A stretch of DNA of 7,754 nucleotides from Pseudomonadota bacterium (GTDB taxonomy: Bacteria; Pseudomonadota; Alphaproteobacteria; Rhizobiales; Hyphomicrobiaceae), in assembly GCA_023430845.1 (NCBI GenBank), contig JAEYYJ010000332.1:1-7754 (forward strand), read 5' to 3'. Position numbers and translations under genes: made by a program. Positions 1-6,023 of this stretch are shown in pieces; the first letter of the stretch is position 1, and each line of letters opens with the position of its first letter. Below the pieces are notes generated by a model. It saw only the letters and a list, made by a program, of their open reading frames with translations, did not search any database and was not told the origin of the DNA.

Positions 1-316
1 ACGGCCAGCGGTTCTGGCTTTCGGCAACGAGGCCGTCGTACAGCTCCACCTGTGTCGCGCGCAAATTTGGTGCATCGCGACCATTGCCGCGATCAACCGT
101 GACGAGGGCATTCGGCTCCTCGGCGCCAGCGGAAAGAATGCCGCGCGGGCGATGATACTTGTAGGAGCGGCCGACGAGATGGACACCATTCGCGAGCAGC
201 GCCGACGCCAGCGTATCGCCTGCAACGCCTTTGTACGGCTTTCCGTCGAACGTGAAGGAAAGGCGTTTCTTGCGATCGATGCGGCCGCCGCCATTCGTGC
301 GATGGAGACCAGCCAT
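1..316 (-). CDS. soxA: Sarcosine oxidase alpha subunit, N-terminal part (runs off left edge)
   Basis: Large subunit of heterotetrameric sarcosine oxidase, which oxidatively demethylates sarcosine to glycine and a C1 unit in the cytoplasm. I translated the first 105 residues by hand from the minus strand. They contain RTNGGGRIDR (6-15), DTLASALLANGVHLVGRSYK (34-53), YHRPRGILSAGAEEPNALV (54-72) and RATQVELYDGL (86-96), all hallmarks of the SoxA N-terminus. This part adopts a ferredoxin-like fold but shows no cysteines, so it binds no 2Fe-2S cluster; the dinucleotide-binding and folate (GcvT-like) domains would lie beyond the edge. The ATG shares one base with the soxD stop (TGATG), so translation is probably coupled. 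The known protein is around 1000 residues, so about nine tenths is missing. Note that soxA here is the sarcosine gene, not the thiosulfate-oxidation soxA. The call is firm despite the truncation. Confidence 0.93.
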   Translation of the reverse strand, partial: MAGLHRTNGGGRIDRKKRLSFTFDGKPYKGVAGDTLASALLANGVHLVGRSYKYHRPRGILSAGAEEPNALVTVDRGNGRDAPNLRATQVELYDGLVAESQNRWP

Positions 317-618
317 CAGCGATCACCATCGGCAGGCGCGTCAAGATCAGGCCGTGGCGTTCCAGCGGGATATGTCTTCAAGATCTCATCCGTCACCGTG
401 TTGCGCAACGCGTTGAAGAAGCGACCGCAGCCATGGACATGCCGCCAGCGCTCGGCGTGAAGGCCTTTGGGATTGGCGCGCATATAGAGAAAGGCCGCCC
501 ACTTTGCGTCGCTGACATTCGCGGGCTCGGCAGGCCGCGCAACATGCGCCTCGCCGCCATATCGGAACTCCGACTCGGGGCGCTCCATGAGGCAGTACGG
601 GCAGTGTATCAGCAGCAT
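316..618 (-). CDS. soxD: Sarcosine oxidase delta subunit
   Basis: Small zinc-binding subunit (100 residues) of heterotetrameric sarcosine oxidase. It begins MLLIHCPYC and carries C6-x2-C9 together with H60-x3-C64 in the segment WRHVHGCGRFFNALR. This matches the Cys6/Cys9/His59/Cys63 zinc site known from characterised SoxD proteins. Other family signatures are EFRYGGEAHVARP (17-29) and the AERW motif before the histidine. The length is usual for the family. The ATG at 618 lies 7 nt past the soxB stop; a GAGG that begins at the soxB stop codon is the likely ribosome-binding site. The gene ends in a TGATG overlap with soxA. It is a structural subunit with no catalytic residues of its own, and its presence distinguishes the heterotetrameric enzyme from monomeric MSOX types. 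Confidence 0.95.
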   Translation of the reverse strand: MLLIHCPYCLMERPESEFRYGGEAHVARPAEPANVSDAKWAAFLYMRANPKGLHAERWRHVHGCGRFFNALRNTVTDEILKTYPAGTPRPDLDAPADGDR

Positions 619-625
619 GATGACC

Positions 626-1876
626 TCAATGCGCGACGGCAGCGGCTGCCGCTTCGTCGATCAGGCGCCCCGTCGTGAAGCGTTCCAACGCAAAGGGCGC
701 GGCAACCGGATGCGGCTCGCCGCGCGCCATGGTAGCCGCGAACACATAGGCCGATCCCGGCGTCGCCTTGAAGCCGCCCGTGCCCCAGCCGCAGTTCACG
801 TAGAGGCCCGGCACCGGCGTCAACCCGATGATTGGCGAGCGATCCGGCGTGACGTCGACGATGCCGCCCCAGTTGCGCATCATCCTCATGCGCCGGAAGG
901 TCGGGAACAGATCGCAGATCGCATCGAGCGTGTGCGCCGACACGTGCAGGCCGCCCGTCTGGCTGTAGGACGTGTAGGCATCCGTGCCCGCGCCGATCAC
1001 CAGCTCGCCTTTGTCGGACTGCGAGATATAGGCGTGCACCGTGTTCGACATCACGACACACGACAGCACCGGCTTGATCGGTTCAGAAACGAGCGCCTGA
1101 AGCGGATAGCTCTCGAGTGGCATCCGCACACCCGCCATGCTCATGAGCACGGACGTGTGACCGGCCGCGACGACACCTACCTTCTTCGCTTTGATCGCAC
1201 CGCGCGTCGTATCCACGCCTTCGATGGCGCCATTCGCATCGCGCCGGATGGCCGTCACTTCCGCATTCTCGATGATATCGACGCCGAGTGCGCTCGCCGC
1301 ACGCGCATAGCCCCACGCAACCGCATCATGTCGCGCCGTGCCACCGCGCCGCTGGAGCGCCGCACCGAGCACGGGATAACGCAGCTTCGGCGAAATGCTC
1401 AATGGTGGGCAGAAGGCCTTGGCCTCCTCGGGTGTCAGCCACTCGTTGTCGATACCCGCGAGGCGGTTCGCATGCACGTGCCGCTTGAACACTTGTATGT
1501 CATGCACGGTATGAGCCAGCATCATCACGCCGCGCGGCGAATACATGACGTTGTAGTTCAACTCGTCCGATAGCGTCTCCCAGAGCTTCACCGACAGCTC
1601 GTAGATCGCCTCGGATTCCTCCCACAGATAGTTCGAGCGGATAATCGTCGTGTTGCGGCCCGTATTACCCCCGCCGAGCCAGCCCTTCTCCACGACTGCG
1701 ATATTGCGGAGACCATGCTCCTTCGCGAGGTAGTACGCCGTGCCGAGGCCGTGCCCACCGGCGCCGACAATCACCGCGTCGTACGCCGCCTTGGGTTCGG
1801 CTGAACGCCATTGCGCCGGCCAGCGCGCATTACCGACGAGCGCATTGCGCGCCAGAGAAAAAAGCGAAAACCGCAT
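626..1876 (-). CDS. soxB: Sarcosine oxidase beta subunit (FAD/FMN-binding catalytic subunit)
   Basis: Catalytic subunit of heterotetrameric sarcosine oxidase, a DAO-superfamily flavoprotein that oxidises sarcosine and carries a covalently attached FMN at the beta/alpha interface. From the ATG at 1876 it has 416 residues. The N-terminal Rossmann motif is YDAVIVGAGGHGLGTAYYLA (32-51), followed by EKGWLGGGNTGRNTTIIRSN. His183 in GGTARHDAVAWGY aligns with the FMN-linked His173 of the corynebacterial enzyme. The C-terminus has NWGGIVDVTPDRSPIIG and VNCGWGTGGFKATPGSAYV, both family hallmarks, and ends AAAAVAH. The reading frame can be opened 11 codons further upstream to a GTG at 1909 overlapping the crotonase stop (GTGA), but I prefer the ATG: homologues begin MR(Y/F)S-FSL-RNAL, and G-rich Shine-Dalgarno-like sequence lies just upstream (1883-1896). 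Third gene upstream of the window edge, in the usual soxB-soxD-soxA order. Confidence 0.96.
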   Translation of the reverse strand: MRFSLFSLARNALVGNARWPAQWRSAEPKAAYDAVIVGAGGHGLGTAYYLAKEHGLRNIAVVEKGWLGGGNTGRNTTIIRSNYLWEESEAIYELSVKLWETLSDELNYNVMYSPRGVMMLAHTVHDIQVFKRHVHANRLAGIDNEWLTPEEAKAFCPPLSISPKLRYPVLGAALQRRGGTARHDAVAWGYARAASALGVDIIENAEVTAIRRDANGAIEGVDTTRGAIKAKKVGVVAAGHTSVLMSMAGVRMPLESYPLQALVSEPIKPVLSCVVMSNTVHAYISQSDKGELVIGAGTDAYTSYSQTGGLHVSAHTLDAICDLFPTFRRMRMMRNWGGIVDVTPDRSPIIGLTPVPGLYVNCGWGTGGFKATPGSAYVFAATMARGEPHPVAAPFALERFTTGRLIDEAAAAAVAH

Positions 1877-1905
1877 CGACTGCCCCACGCCCCCTCGCGG
1901 CAACC

Positions 1906-2679
1906 TCACTCACCGAACTTGCCGCCACGTCCCGCGCCACCCGCAAAACGCGCCGCGCCCGATTGCCCCTCGGCGGCAACCGCCGCGATGCCGTACGCGA
2001 ACTCCGCCTTCATGGCGTGATCGAACGGCAGCTCCCACTGCCGATAGACCGACGCGCGATCCAGGTTCATGCACATCTGCGGAAATTCGGCAAGCTGGCG
2101 CGCCAGTGCCTCCGCCGCAGGCCGCGCCTCGCCCTTGGCAACGACGCGGTTCGCGAGCCCCATGCGCAGCGCCTCTTCCGCGCCAACCGGACGTCCGGTC
2201 AGGATCATATCGAGTGCGTGGCTCTGGCCGATCAGACGCGGCAAACGCACGGTTCCACCATCGATGAGTGGCACGCCCCAGCGCCGGCAGTAGACGCCGA
2301 AAACGGCATCCTCCTCAACGACACGCATGTCGCACCAAATGGCCAATTCCAGTCCGCCGGCGACGGCATGGCCGGCCACGGCGGCGATCACCGGCTTCGA
2401 GAGTTTCAATCGCGACGGCCCCATGGGACCATCTCCCTCGAGGCTGTAGCGCTTCTTGCGCTCACCGGACGCAATCGCCTTCAGGTCAGCGCCGGCACAG
2501 AAGGCGCCACCAGAGCCCCAGAGCACCGCGACGCGCTGCTCGGGATCGGCGTCGAAAGCGCGGAACGCACTGGCGAGCGCATCCGCCGTCTCGTTGTCGA
2601 CAGCATTGCGAACCTCTGGACGATTGATGATGACTGTCGTCACGGGACCAACGCGCTCAACGTGGACCTTCGATGTCAT
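1906..2679 (-). CDS. Crotonase / enoyl-CoA hydratase family protein (atypical active site)
   Basis: Crotonase-fold protein of 257 residues, the usual length. The first oxyanion-hole segment GAFCAGADLKAI is at 58-69 and the second, HAVAGGLELAIWCDMRVVEE, at 104-123. E111 matches the first catalytic Glu (Glu144) of rat mitochondrial hydratase. The second catalytic Glu (Glu164 in the rat enzyme) falls in FGVYCRRWGVPLIDGG and is replaced by Cys131, so classical 2-enoyl-CoA hydration should not be assumed; the true acyl-CoA substrate is unknown. The motif CRRWGVPLIDGG marks a bacterial subfamily usually annotated only as enoyl-CoA hydratase. I chose the ATG at 2679 because TCCTCT at 2687-2692 (AGAGGA on the coding strand) sits 7 nt upstream; a frame extension to 2757 adds 26 unconserved-looking residues. 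First gene of the minus-strand operon; its stop is 29 nt from the soxB ATG, so co-transcription is likely. Confidence 0.88.
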   Translation of the reverse strand: MTSKVHVERVGPVTTVIINRPEVRNAVDNETADALASAFRAFDADPEQRVAVLWGSGGAFCAGADLKAIASGERKKRYSLEGDGPMGPSRLKLSKPVIAAVAGHAVAGGLELAIWCDMRVVEEDAVFGVYCRRWGVPLIDGGTVRLPRLIGQSHALDMILTGRPVGAEEALRMGLANRVVAKGEARPAAEALARQLAEFPQMCMNLDRASVYRQWELPFDHAMKAEFAYGIAAVAAEGQSGAARFAGGAGRGGKFGE

Positions 2680-2739
2680 GATGGCGTCCTCTGTCCATTG
2701 AGTTACGGCGAGCGCGCCGCGCATAGGCGGATCGCGTGG

Positions 2740-2756
2740 TGAGACTTTTCTTCTCA
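2740..2756. promoter_or_regulatory. Inverted repeat TGAGA-N7-TCTCA, candidate operator
   Basis: Perfect 5-bp arms (2740-2744 and 2752-2756) around a CTTTTCT spacer. GTG at 2736-2738 and CAC at 2759-2761 could extend the symmetry with an unequal bulge. It lies between the putative crotonase -10 box and the crotonase ribosome-binding site. The arms are short, so chance occurrence is quite possible. Confidence 0.2.
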
Positions 2757-2766
2757 TTCACAAGCG

Positions 2767-2772
2767 ACTATA
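2767..2772 (-). promoter_or_regulatory. Possible -10 element for the crotonase-soxBDA operon
   Basis: On the minus strand this reads TATAGT, five of six matches to the sigma-70 -10 consensus, about 88 nt before the chosen crotonase ATG. No good -35 hexamer sits 16-18 nt upstream, so the promoter would be weak or activator-dependent. The TGAGA/TCTCA inverted repeat at 2740-2756 would lie right at or after the start of transcription, a position typical of a repressor site. This is inference from sequence alone. Confidence 0.25.
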
Positions 2773-2884
2773 GCTCTCGTCAGAAATTGCATAGCGGGGA
2801 GAAGGACGATCTCGCAACCGGGCATAAGCGCGGATCGGGGTCGCGAGCGGTGGGGCGCCCAGGAAGTGTTATATAAGACTTTGA

Positions 2885-2908
2885 AGCCGCGTGACATTGT
2901 GCGCGGCT
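2885..2908. repeat. Perfect 7-bp stem, 10-nt loop
   Basis: AGCCGCG (2885-2891) and CGCGGCT (2902-2908) are exact reverse complements around a 10-nt loop. No T-run follows on either strand, so it is not a standard intrinsic terminator. It could be a hairpin in a long soeA leader, if transcription began further upstream, or a DNA-binding site. Its function is not known. Confidence 0.4.
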
Positions 2909-2935
2909 CTGAGACGCCGACGTACTATCTCGCGG

Positions 2936-2952
2936 GCGGAATGGCATTCCGC
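2936..2952. promoter_or_regulatory. Perfect 17-bp palindrome, candidate operator
   Basis: The sequence GCGGAATGGCATTCCGC is an exact 8-bp inverted repeat around one central base (GCGGAATG, G, CATTCCGC). It sits roughly midway in the divergent spacer, about 140 nt before soeA and 257 nt before the crotonase start. A dimeric helix-turn-helix regulator is the natural reader of such a site. The half-site CATTC recurs at 2994, 3009 and 3030 towards soeA. The palindrome is directly visible; the binding role is inferred, and no regulator gene is in the window. Confidence 0.5.
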
Positions 2953-3024
2953 AAGAGCACGGACAATGCGACCACAGCCACGCGTGCCGTTCTCATTCGC
3001 GGTGTAAACATTCTCCGCGCAGGG

Positions 3025-3051
3025 TTGAACATTCAAGGGATCGAATATACT
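3025..3051 (+). promoter_or_regulatory. Candidate soeABC promoter (TTGAAC / TATACT)
   Basis: TTGAAC at 3025-3030 and TATACT at 3046-3051 resemble sigma-70 -35 and -10 elements, but the spacer is 15 nt, shorter than the preferred 17. Transcription would start near 3058, leaving a leader of about 35 nt before soeA. The -35 box overlaps a TTGAA-CA-TTCAA inverted repeat (3025-3036), and TCAAGG (3033-3038) pairs with CCTTGA (3057-3062) across the -10 box. This arrangement would suit repression or activation by a bound protein. The short spacer keeps confidence low. Confidence 0.35.
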
Positions 3052-3092
3052 CAAGTCCTTGATCGGACCGGCGTTGATCGCCCGAACGGAGC

Positions 3093-6023
3093 ATGAGAAC
3101 CACCGTGCAAGATCGCGCGACAGCCAAGACATCCGACTCATCCGCCGGCGCCCGTAAGTCCGAGCCCGATGAGCACGGCGTCATCCTCAGCGAAAGTCCC
3201 GCTGACCGGATCGAGAAGACGACCTGCTACATGTGTGCTTGCCGGTGCGGGATCAACGTCTATCTCAAGGACGGCAAGGTCCGTTACATCGACGGCAACC
3301 GCGATCATCCGGTGAACAAGGGCGTGCTGTGCGGCAAAGGCTCCGCCGGCATCATGCAGCACTATTCGCCGGCACGTCTCAAGGCGCCGATGAAGCGTGT
3401 CGGCCCGCGCGGCTCGGGGCAGTTCAAGGAAATCTCCTGGGAAGAGGCGCTGCAGACCGCAACCGGGTGGCTCGCCAAGGTTCGCGCCGATGATCCGAAG
3501 AAGCTCGCGTTCTTCACCGGCCGCGACCAGTCGCAGTCGCTGACCGGTTGGTGGGCCATCAAGTACGGCACGCCCAACTATGCAGCGCATGGTGGCTTCT
3601 GCTCGGTGAACATGGCCGCAGCAGGACTCTACACGTTCGGCGGCTCCTTCTGGGAGTTCGGCGAACCCGATTGGGATCACGCGAAGTACTTCATGCTCTT
3701 CGGCGTGGCCGAGGACCATGGCTCGAACCCGATCAAGATCGGCCTCGGCAAGCTCAAGTCGCGCGGCGCGAAGGTGGTGTCGGTCAATCCCGTGCGCACG
3801 GGCTACAATGCCATTGCCGATGAGTGGGTCGGCATTCGTCCCGGGACGGACGGCGCCTTCGTCGGCGCGATGATCCACGAGCTCCTGCGCACGCAACGCA
3901 TCGATGTCGATTATCTTGTGCGCTATACGAATGCCTCATGGCTCGTCATCGAAGCGCCCGGCGCTGCCGACCACGGCATGTTCGTACGTGACGACAAAGG
4001 TAACGCGCTCGCCTTCGATAAGCGCACGGGTGCGCTCGTTCCTGCTGAAAGCGCAGACGTCGTCCCGCAGCTTTCGGGCCCGGTAAAGCTTGCCGACGGC
4101 CGCACGGCCATCCCCGTCTTCCAGAAGATCGCCGAGCGCTATCTCGGCGAAGAATATTCGCCGGAGCGCGCGGAAAAGGAGTGCGGCGTCCCAGCCGACA
4201 CGATCCGCCGTCTCGCTGACGAAATGGCCAAGGTCGCCTTCGAGCAGACCGTCACGCTCAACGTGCCCTGGACGGACATCTACGGCCGCCGTCACGAGAA
4301 GATGGTCGGCCGCCCCGTTGCGATGCACGCCATGCGCGGCATCTCGGCCCACTCGAATGGCTTCCAGACCTGCCGGCTCATTCATTTCCTCCAGATCCTG
4401 CTCGGCACGATCGATGTGCCCGGCGGCTTCCGCTACAAGCCGCCCTATCCCAAGGAGATCGCGCCGCGTCTGAAGCCGACAGGCAAGCCCGGTCAGGTCA
4501 AGGCCGGCGAACCGCTGCCCGGCCCACACCTTGGCTTCCCGACAGCGCCGAGCGACCTGCTGATCGACGCCGCCAACACGCCGCAGCGCATCGACAAAGC
4601 CTATAGCTGGGATGCGCCGATGGCCGCCCACGGCCTCATGCACATGGTCATCACCAACGCTGGCCTTGGTGATCCCTACCCCATCGACACCCTGTTCATG
4701 TACATGGCGAACATGAGCTGGAACTCGTCGATGAACATCCGCGATACGCTCAAGTATCTGACGGACAAGAATCCCGAGACCGGCGAATACAAGATCCCGC
4801 GCATTATTTACTCGGATGCCTACTACTCCGAGATGGTGCCCTATGCGGATCTCATCCTGCCCGACACGACGTACCTCGAGCGGTGGGACTGCATTTCCAT
4901 TCTCGACCGTCCGATCTCCGAGCCCGATTCCGCGTGCGACGCCATCCGCCATCCGATCATCGAGCCAGATCGTGACGTGCGCGGCTTCCAGTCGGTGCTG
5001 CTCGATCTCGGCGCGCGCCTCAAGCTGCCCGGCCTCGTGAAGCCGGACGGCTCACCGCAGTTCCCCGGCGGATACGCCGACTATCTCGTGAACCACGAGC
5101 GCGCGCCGGGCATCGGGCCGCTCGCGGGCTGGCGCGGCAATGGCGACAGCTTCGGCAAGGGCGCGCCCAATCCGGATCAGCTCAATCGCTACATCGCCAA
5201 TGGCGGCTTCCACGCGCACCACATTCCGCCGAGCCAGCGCTACTTCAAGCACGCCAACAAGGAGTATCTGGACTGGGCAGCCTCGGTCGGCTTCCGCGCC
5301 GCCGATGCGAAGATGACCTTCCAGCTCTACTGCGAACCTTTGCAGGCCTTCCGCCTCGCCGCCGAGGGCCATGGTCCCGTGCAGCCGCCGGAAAGCCATC
5401 GCGAACGCGTCGCGAAGTACTTCGATCCGCTGCCCTTCTGGTATCAGCCCTTCGAAGGCACGATCGTCGATACCGAAGAATTCCCAATGCACGCCATCAC
5501 GCAGCGTCCCATGCACATGTACCACTCATGGGGTTCGCAGAATGCGTGGCTGCGTCAGATCACCGGCCAGAACCGGTTGTACCTCAGCCGCGCGCGCGGC
5601 GCGGCACTCGGCATTGCCGATGACGACTGGGTCTGGATCAGCAGCCATCTTGGACGCGTGCGCTGTCAGGTCCGCCTCATGGAAGGCGTGAACGATCAGA
5701 CGGCCTGGACGTGGAATGCAATCGGCAAACGCAGTGGTGCCTGGGGCCTCTCGAAAGATGCCCCGGAGTCCGAACGTGGCTTCCTGCTGAACCATCTCAT
5801 CTCCGAGCTTCTGCCTGAGAAAGGTGGCGGCTATCGCTACTCGAATTCGGATCCCATCACGGGGCAGGCCGCATGGTACGATCTGCGCGTCCGCATCGAA
5901 AAGGCCGAGCCTGAGGACGTCGAGCGCAGCGAGCCACGCTTCGAGCCGTTCGCTGATCCGATTGGCCGCGACCATCCCGATACCATCGCATATGGCGCAG
6001 AATTCAAGAGGGCGCGCCGATGA
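3093..6023 (+). CDS. soeA: Sulfite dehydrogenase (quinone), molybdopterin catalytic subunit SoeA
   Basis: Catalytic subunit of a SoeABC-type complex, which oxidises sulfite to sulfate in the cytoplasm and feeds electrons to quinone through SoeB and SoeC. The 976 residues place it in the DMSO-reductase superfamily. The [4Fe-4S] motif is C45-x2-C48-x3-C52 with C80 in VLCGKG; GRDQSQSLTGWW (143-154) and HGGFCSVNMAAAG (166-178) follow, and C170 is the probable Mo ligand. The C-terminal molybdopterin dinucleotide-binding domain starts near FPMHAITQRPMHMYHSWGSQ (797-816). No twin-arginine signal is present, as expected for Soe and unlike periplasmic Psr/Phs relatives. The segment before EKTTCYMCACRCG is about 40 residues, polar and low in conservation. 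The ATG at 3093 has GGAG only 1 nt upstream; a GTG at 3105 is the alternative start. The ATGA overlap with soeB indicates coupling. Sulfite as substrate is inferred from overall similarity; a different oxyanion remains possible. Confidence 0.87.
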   Translation: MRTTVQDRATAKTSDSSAGARKSEPDEHGVILSESPADRIEKTTCYMCACRCGINVYLKDGKVRYIDGNRDHPVNKGVLCGKGSAGIMQHYSPARLKAPMKRVGPRGSGQFKEISWEEALQTATGWLAKVRADDPKKLAFFTGRDQSQSLTGWWAIKYGTPNYAAHGGFCSVNMAAAGLYTFGGSFWEFGEPDWDHAKYFMLFGVAEDHGSNPIKIGLGKLKSRGAKVVSVNPVRTGYNAIADEWVGIRPGTDGAFVGAMIHELLRTQRIDVDYLVRYTNASWLVIEAPGAADHGMFVRDDKGNALAFDKRTGALVPAESADVVPQLSGPVKLADGRTAIPVFQKIAERYLGEEYSPERAEKECGVPADTIRRLADEMAKVAFEQTVTLNVPWTDIYGRRHEKMVGRPVAMHAMRGISAHSNGFQTCRLIHFLQILLGTIDVPGGFRYKPPYPKEIAPRLKPTGKPGQVKAGEPLPGPHLGFPTAPSDLLIDAANTPQRIDKAYSWDAPMAAHGLMHMVITNAGLGDPYPIDTLFMYMANMSWNSSMNIRDTLKYLTDKNPETGEYKIPRIIYSDAYYSEMVPYADLILPDTTYLERWDCISILDRPISEPDSACDAIRHPIIEPDRDVRGFQSVLLDLGARLKLPGLVKPDGSPQFPGGYADYLVNHERAPGIGPLAGWRGNGDSFGKGAPNPDQLNRYIANGGFHAHHIPPSQRYFKHANKEYLDWAASVGFRAADAKMTFQLYCEPLQAFRLAAEGHGPVQPPESHRERVAKYFDPLPFWYQPFEGTIVDTEEFPMHAITQRPMHMYHSWGSQNAWLRQITGQNRLYLSRARGAALGIADDDWVWISSHLGRVRCQVRLMEGVNDQTAWTWNAIGKRSGAWGLSKDAPESERGFLLNHLISELLPEKGGGYRYSNSDPITGQAAWYDLRVRIEKAEPEDVERSEPRFEPFADPIGRDHPDTIAYGAEFKRARR

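Larger units (their letters stand above)
2680..3092. promoter_or_regulatory. Divergent intergenic control region between the crotonase-sox and soe operons
   Basis: A 413-bp stretch between two outward-facing operons with no gene I can support. It is visibly more AT-rich and less codon-biased than its neighbours. It contains: an AGAGGA ribosome-binding site for the crotonase (2687-2692); an inverted repeat TGAGA-7 nt-TCTCA (2740-2756); a TATAGT -10-like box on the minus strand (2767-2772); an 8-bp TTATATAA palindrome (2869-2876); a perfect 7-bp stem (2885-2908); a perfect 8-1-8 palindrome (2936-2952); five CATTC copies on the plus strand (starting 2755, 2945, 2994, 3009, 3030); and a TATACT box flanked by inverted repeats (3025-3062). 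Promoters of both operons must lie here; which protein binds is unknown. Confidence 0.75.

Noticed and set aside
587..1573. Long plus-strand ORF of 328 codons
   Set aside because: Lies antisense to soxB; its Arg/His/Ala-rich composition is typical of a shadow frame in GC-rich DNA.
1..1876. Reading soxA/soxB/soxD as thiosulfate-oxidation (Sox) genes because sulfite dehydrogenase is adjacent
   Set aside because: The proteins are clearly sarcosine oxidase subunits (covalent-FMN His motif, SoxD zinc site); the symbols only coincide with the sulfur-oxidation system.
1877..1909. GTG start for soxB at 1909 (GTGA overlap with crotonase stop)
   Set aside because: Tempting as a coupled start, but SoxB homologues begin at the MRFSLFSLARNAL equivalent, which is the ATG at 1876.
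1963..2742. Plus-strand ORF of 259 codons
   Set aside because: Antisense to the crotonase gene, with no recognisable motif.
2680..2757. N-terminal extension of the crotonase to 2757
   Set aside because: Adds 26 residues before the usual crotonase start and skips the well-placed AGAGGA ribosome-binding site 7 nt before ATG 2679.
2866..3096. Small plus-strand ORF (76 codons, GTG start) whose TGA overlaps the soeA ATG (ATGA)
   Set aside because: The overlap resembles translational coupling, but the codons include TTA, TAT and many A/T-ending ones unlike the neighbours, the ribosome-binding site is poorly spaced, no family is recognisable, and the ORF covers the palindromes and the putative soeA promoter. 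A leader peptide cannot be excluded.
2869..3141. Minus-strand ORF of 90 codons in the spacer
   Set aside because: No recognisable domain, runs into the soeA coding strand, and covers the same palindromic control region.
3936..4952. Long minus-strand ORF of 338 codons
   Set aside because: Lies antisense to soeA, which has clear domain evidence over the whole span; no known fold seen in the shadow.
3093..6023. Formate dehydrogenase or thiosulfate/polysulfide reductase as identity of the molybdoenzyme
   Set aside because: No selenocysteine/FdhA-type motif is seen, there is no Tat signal as in Psr/Phs, and the SoeC-type anchor and SoeB loop fit sulfite dehydrogenase better. A different substrate is still possible.
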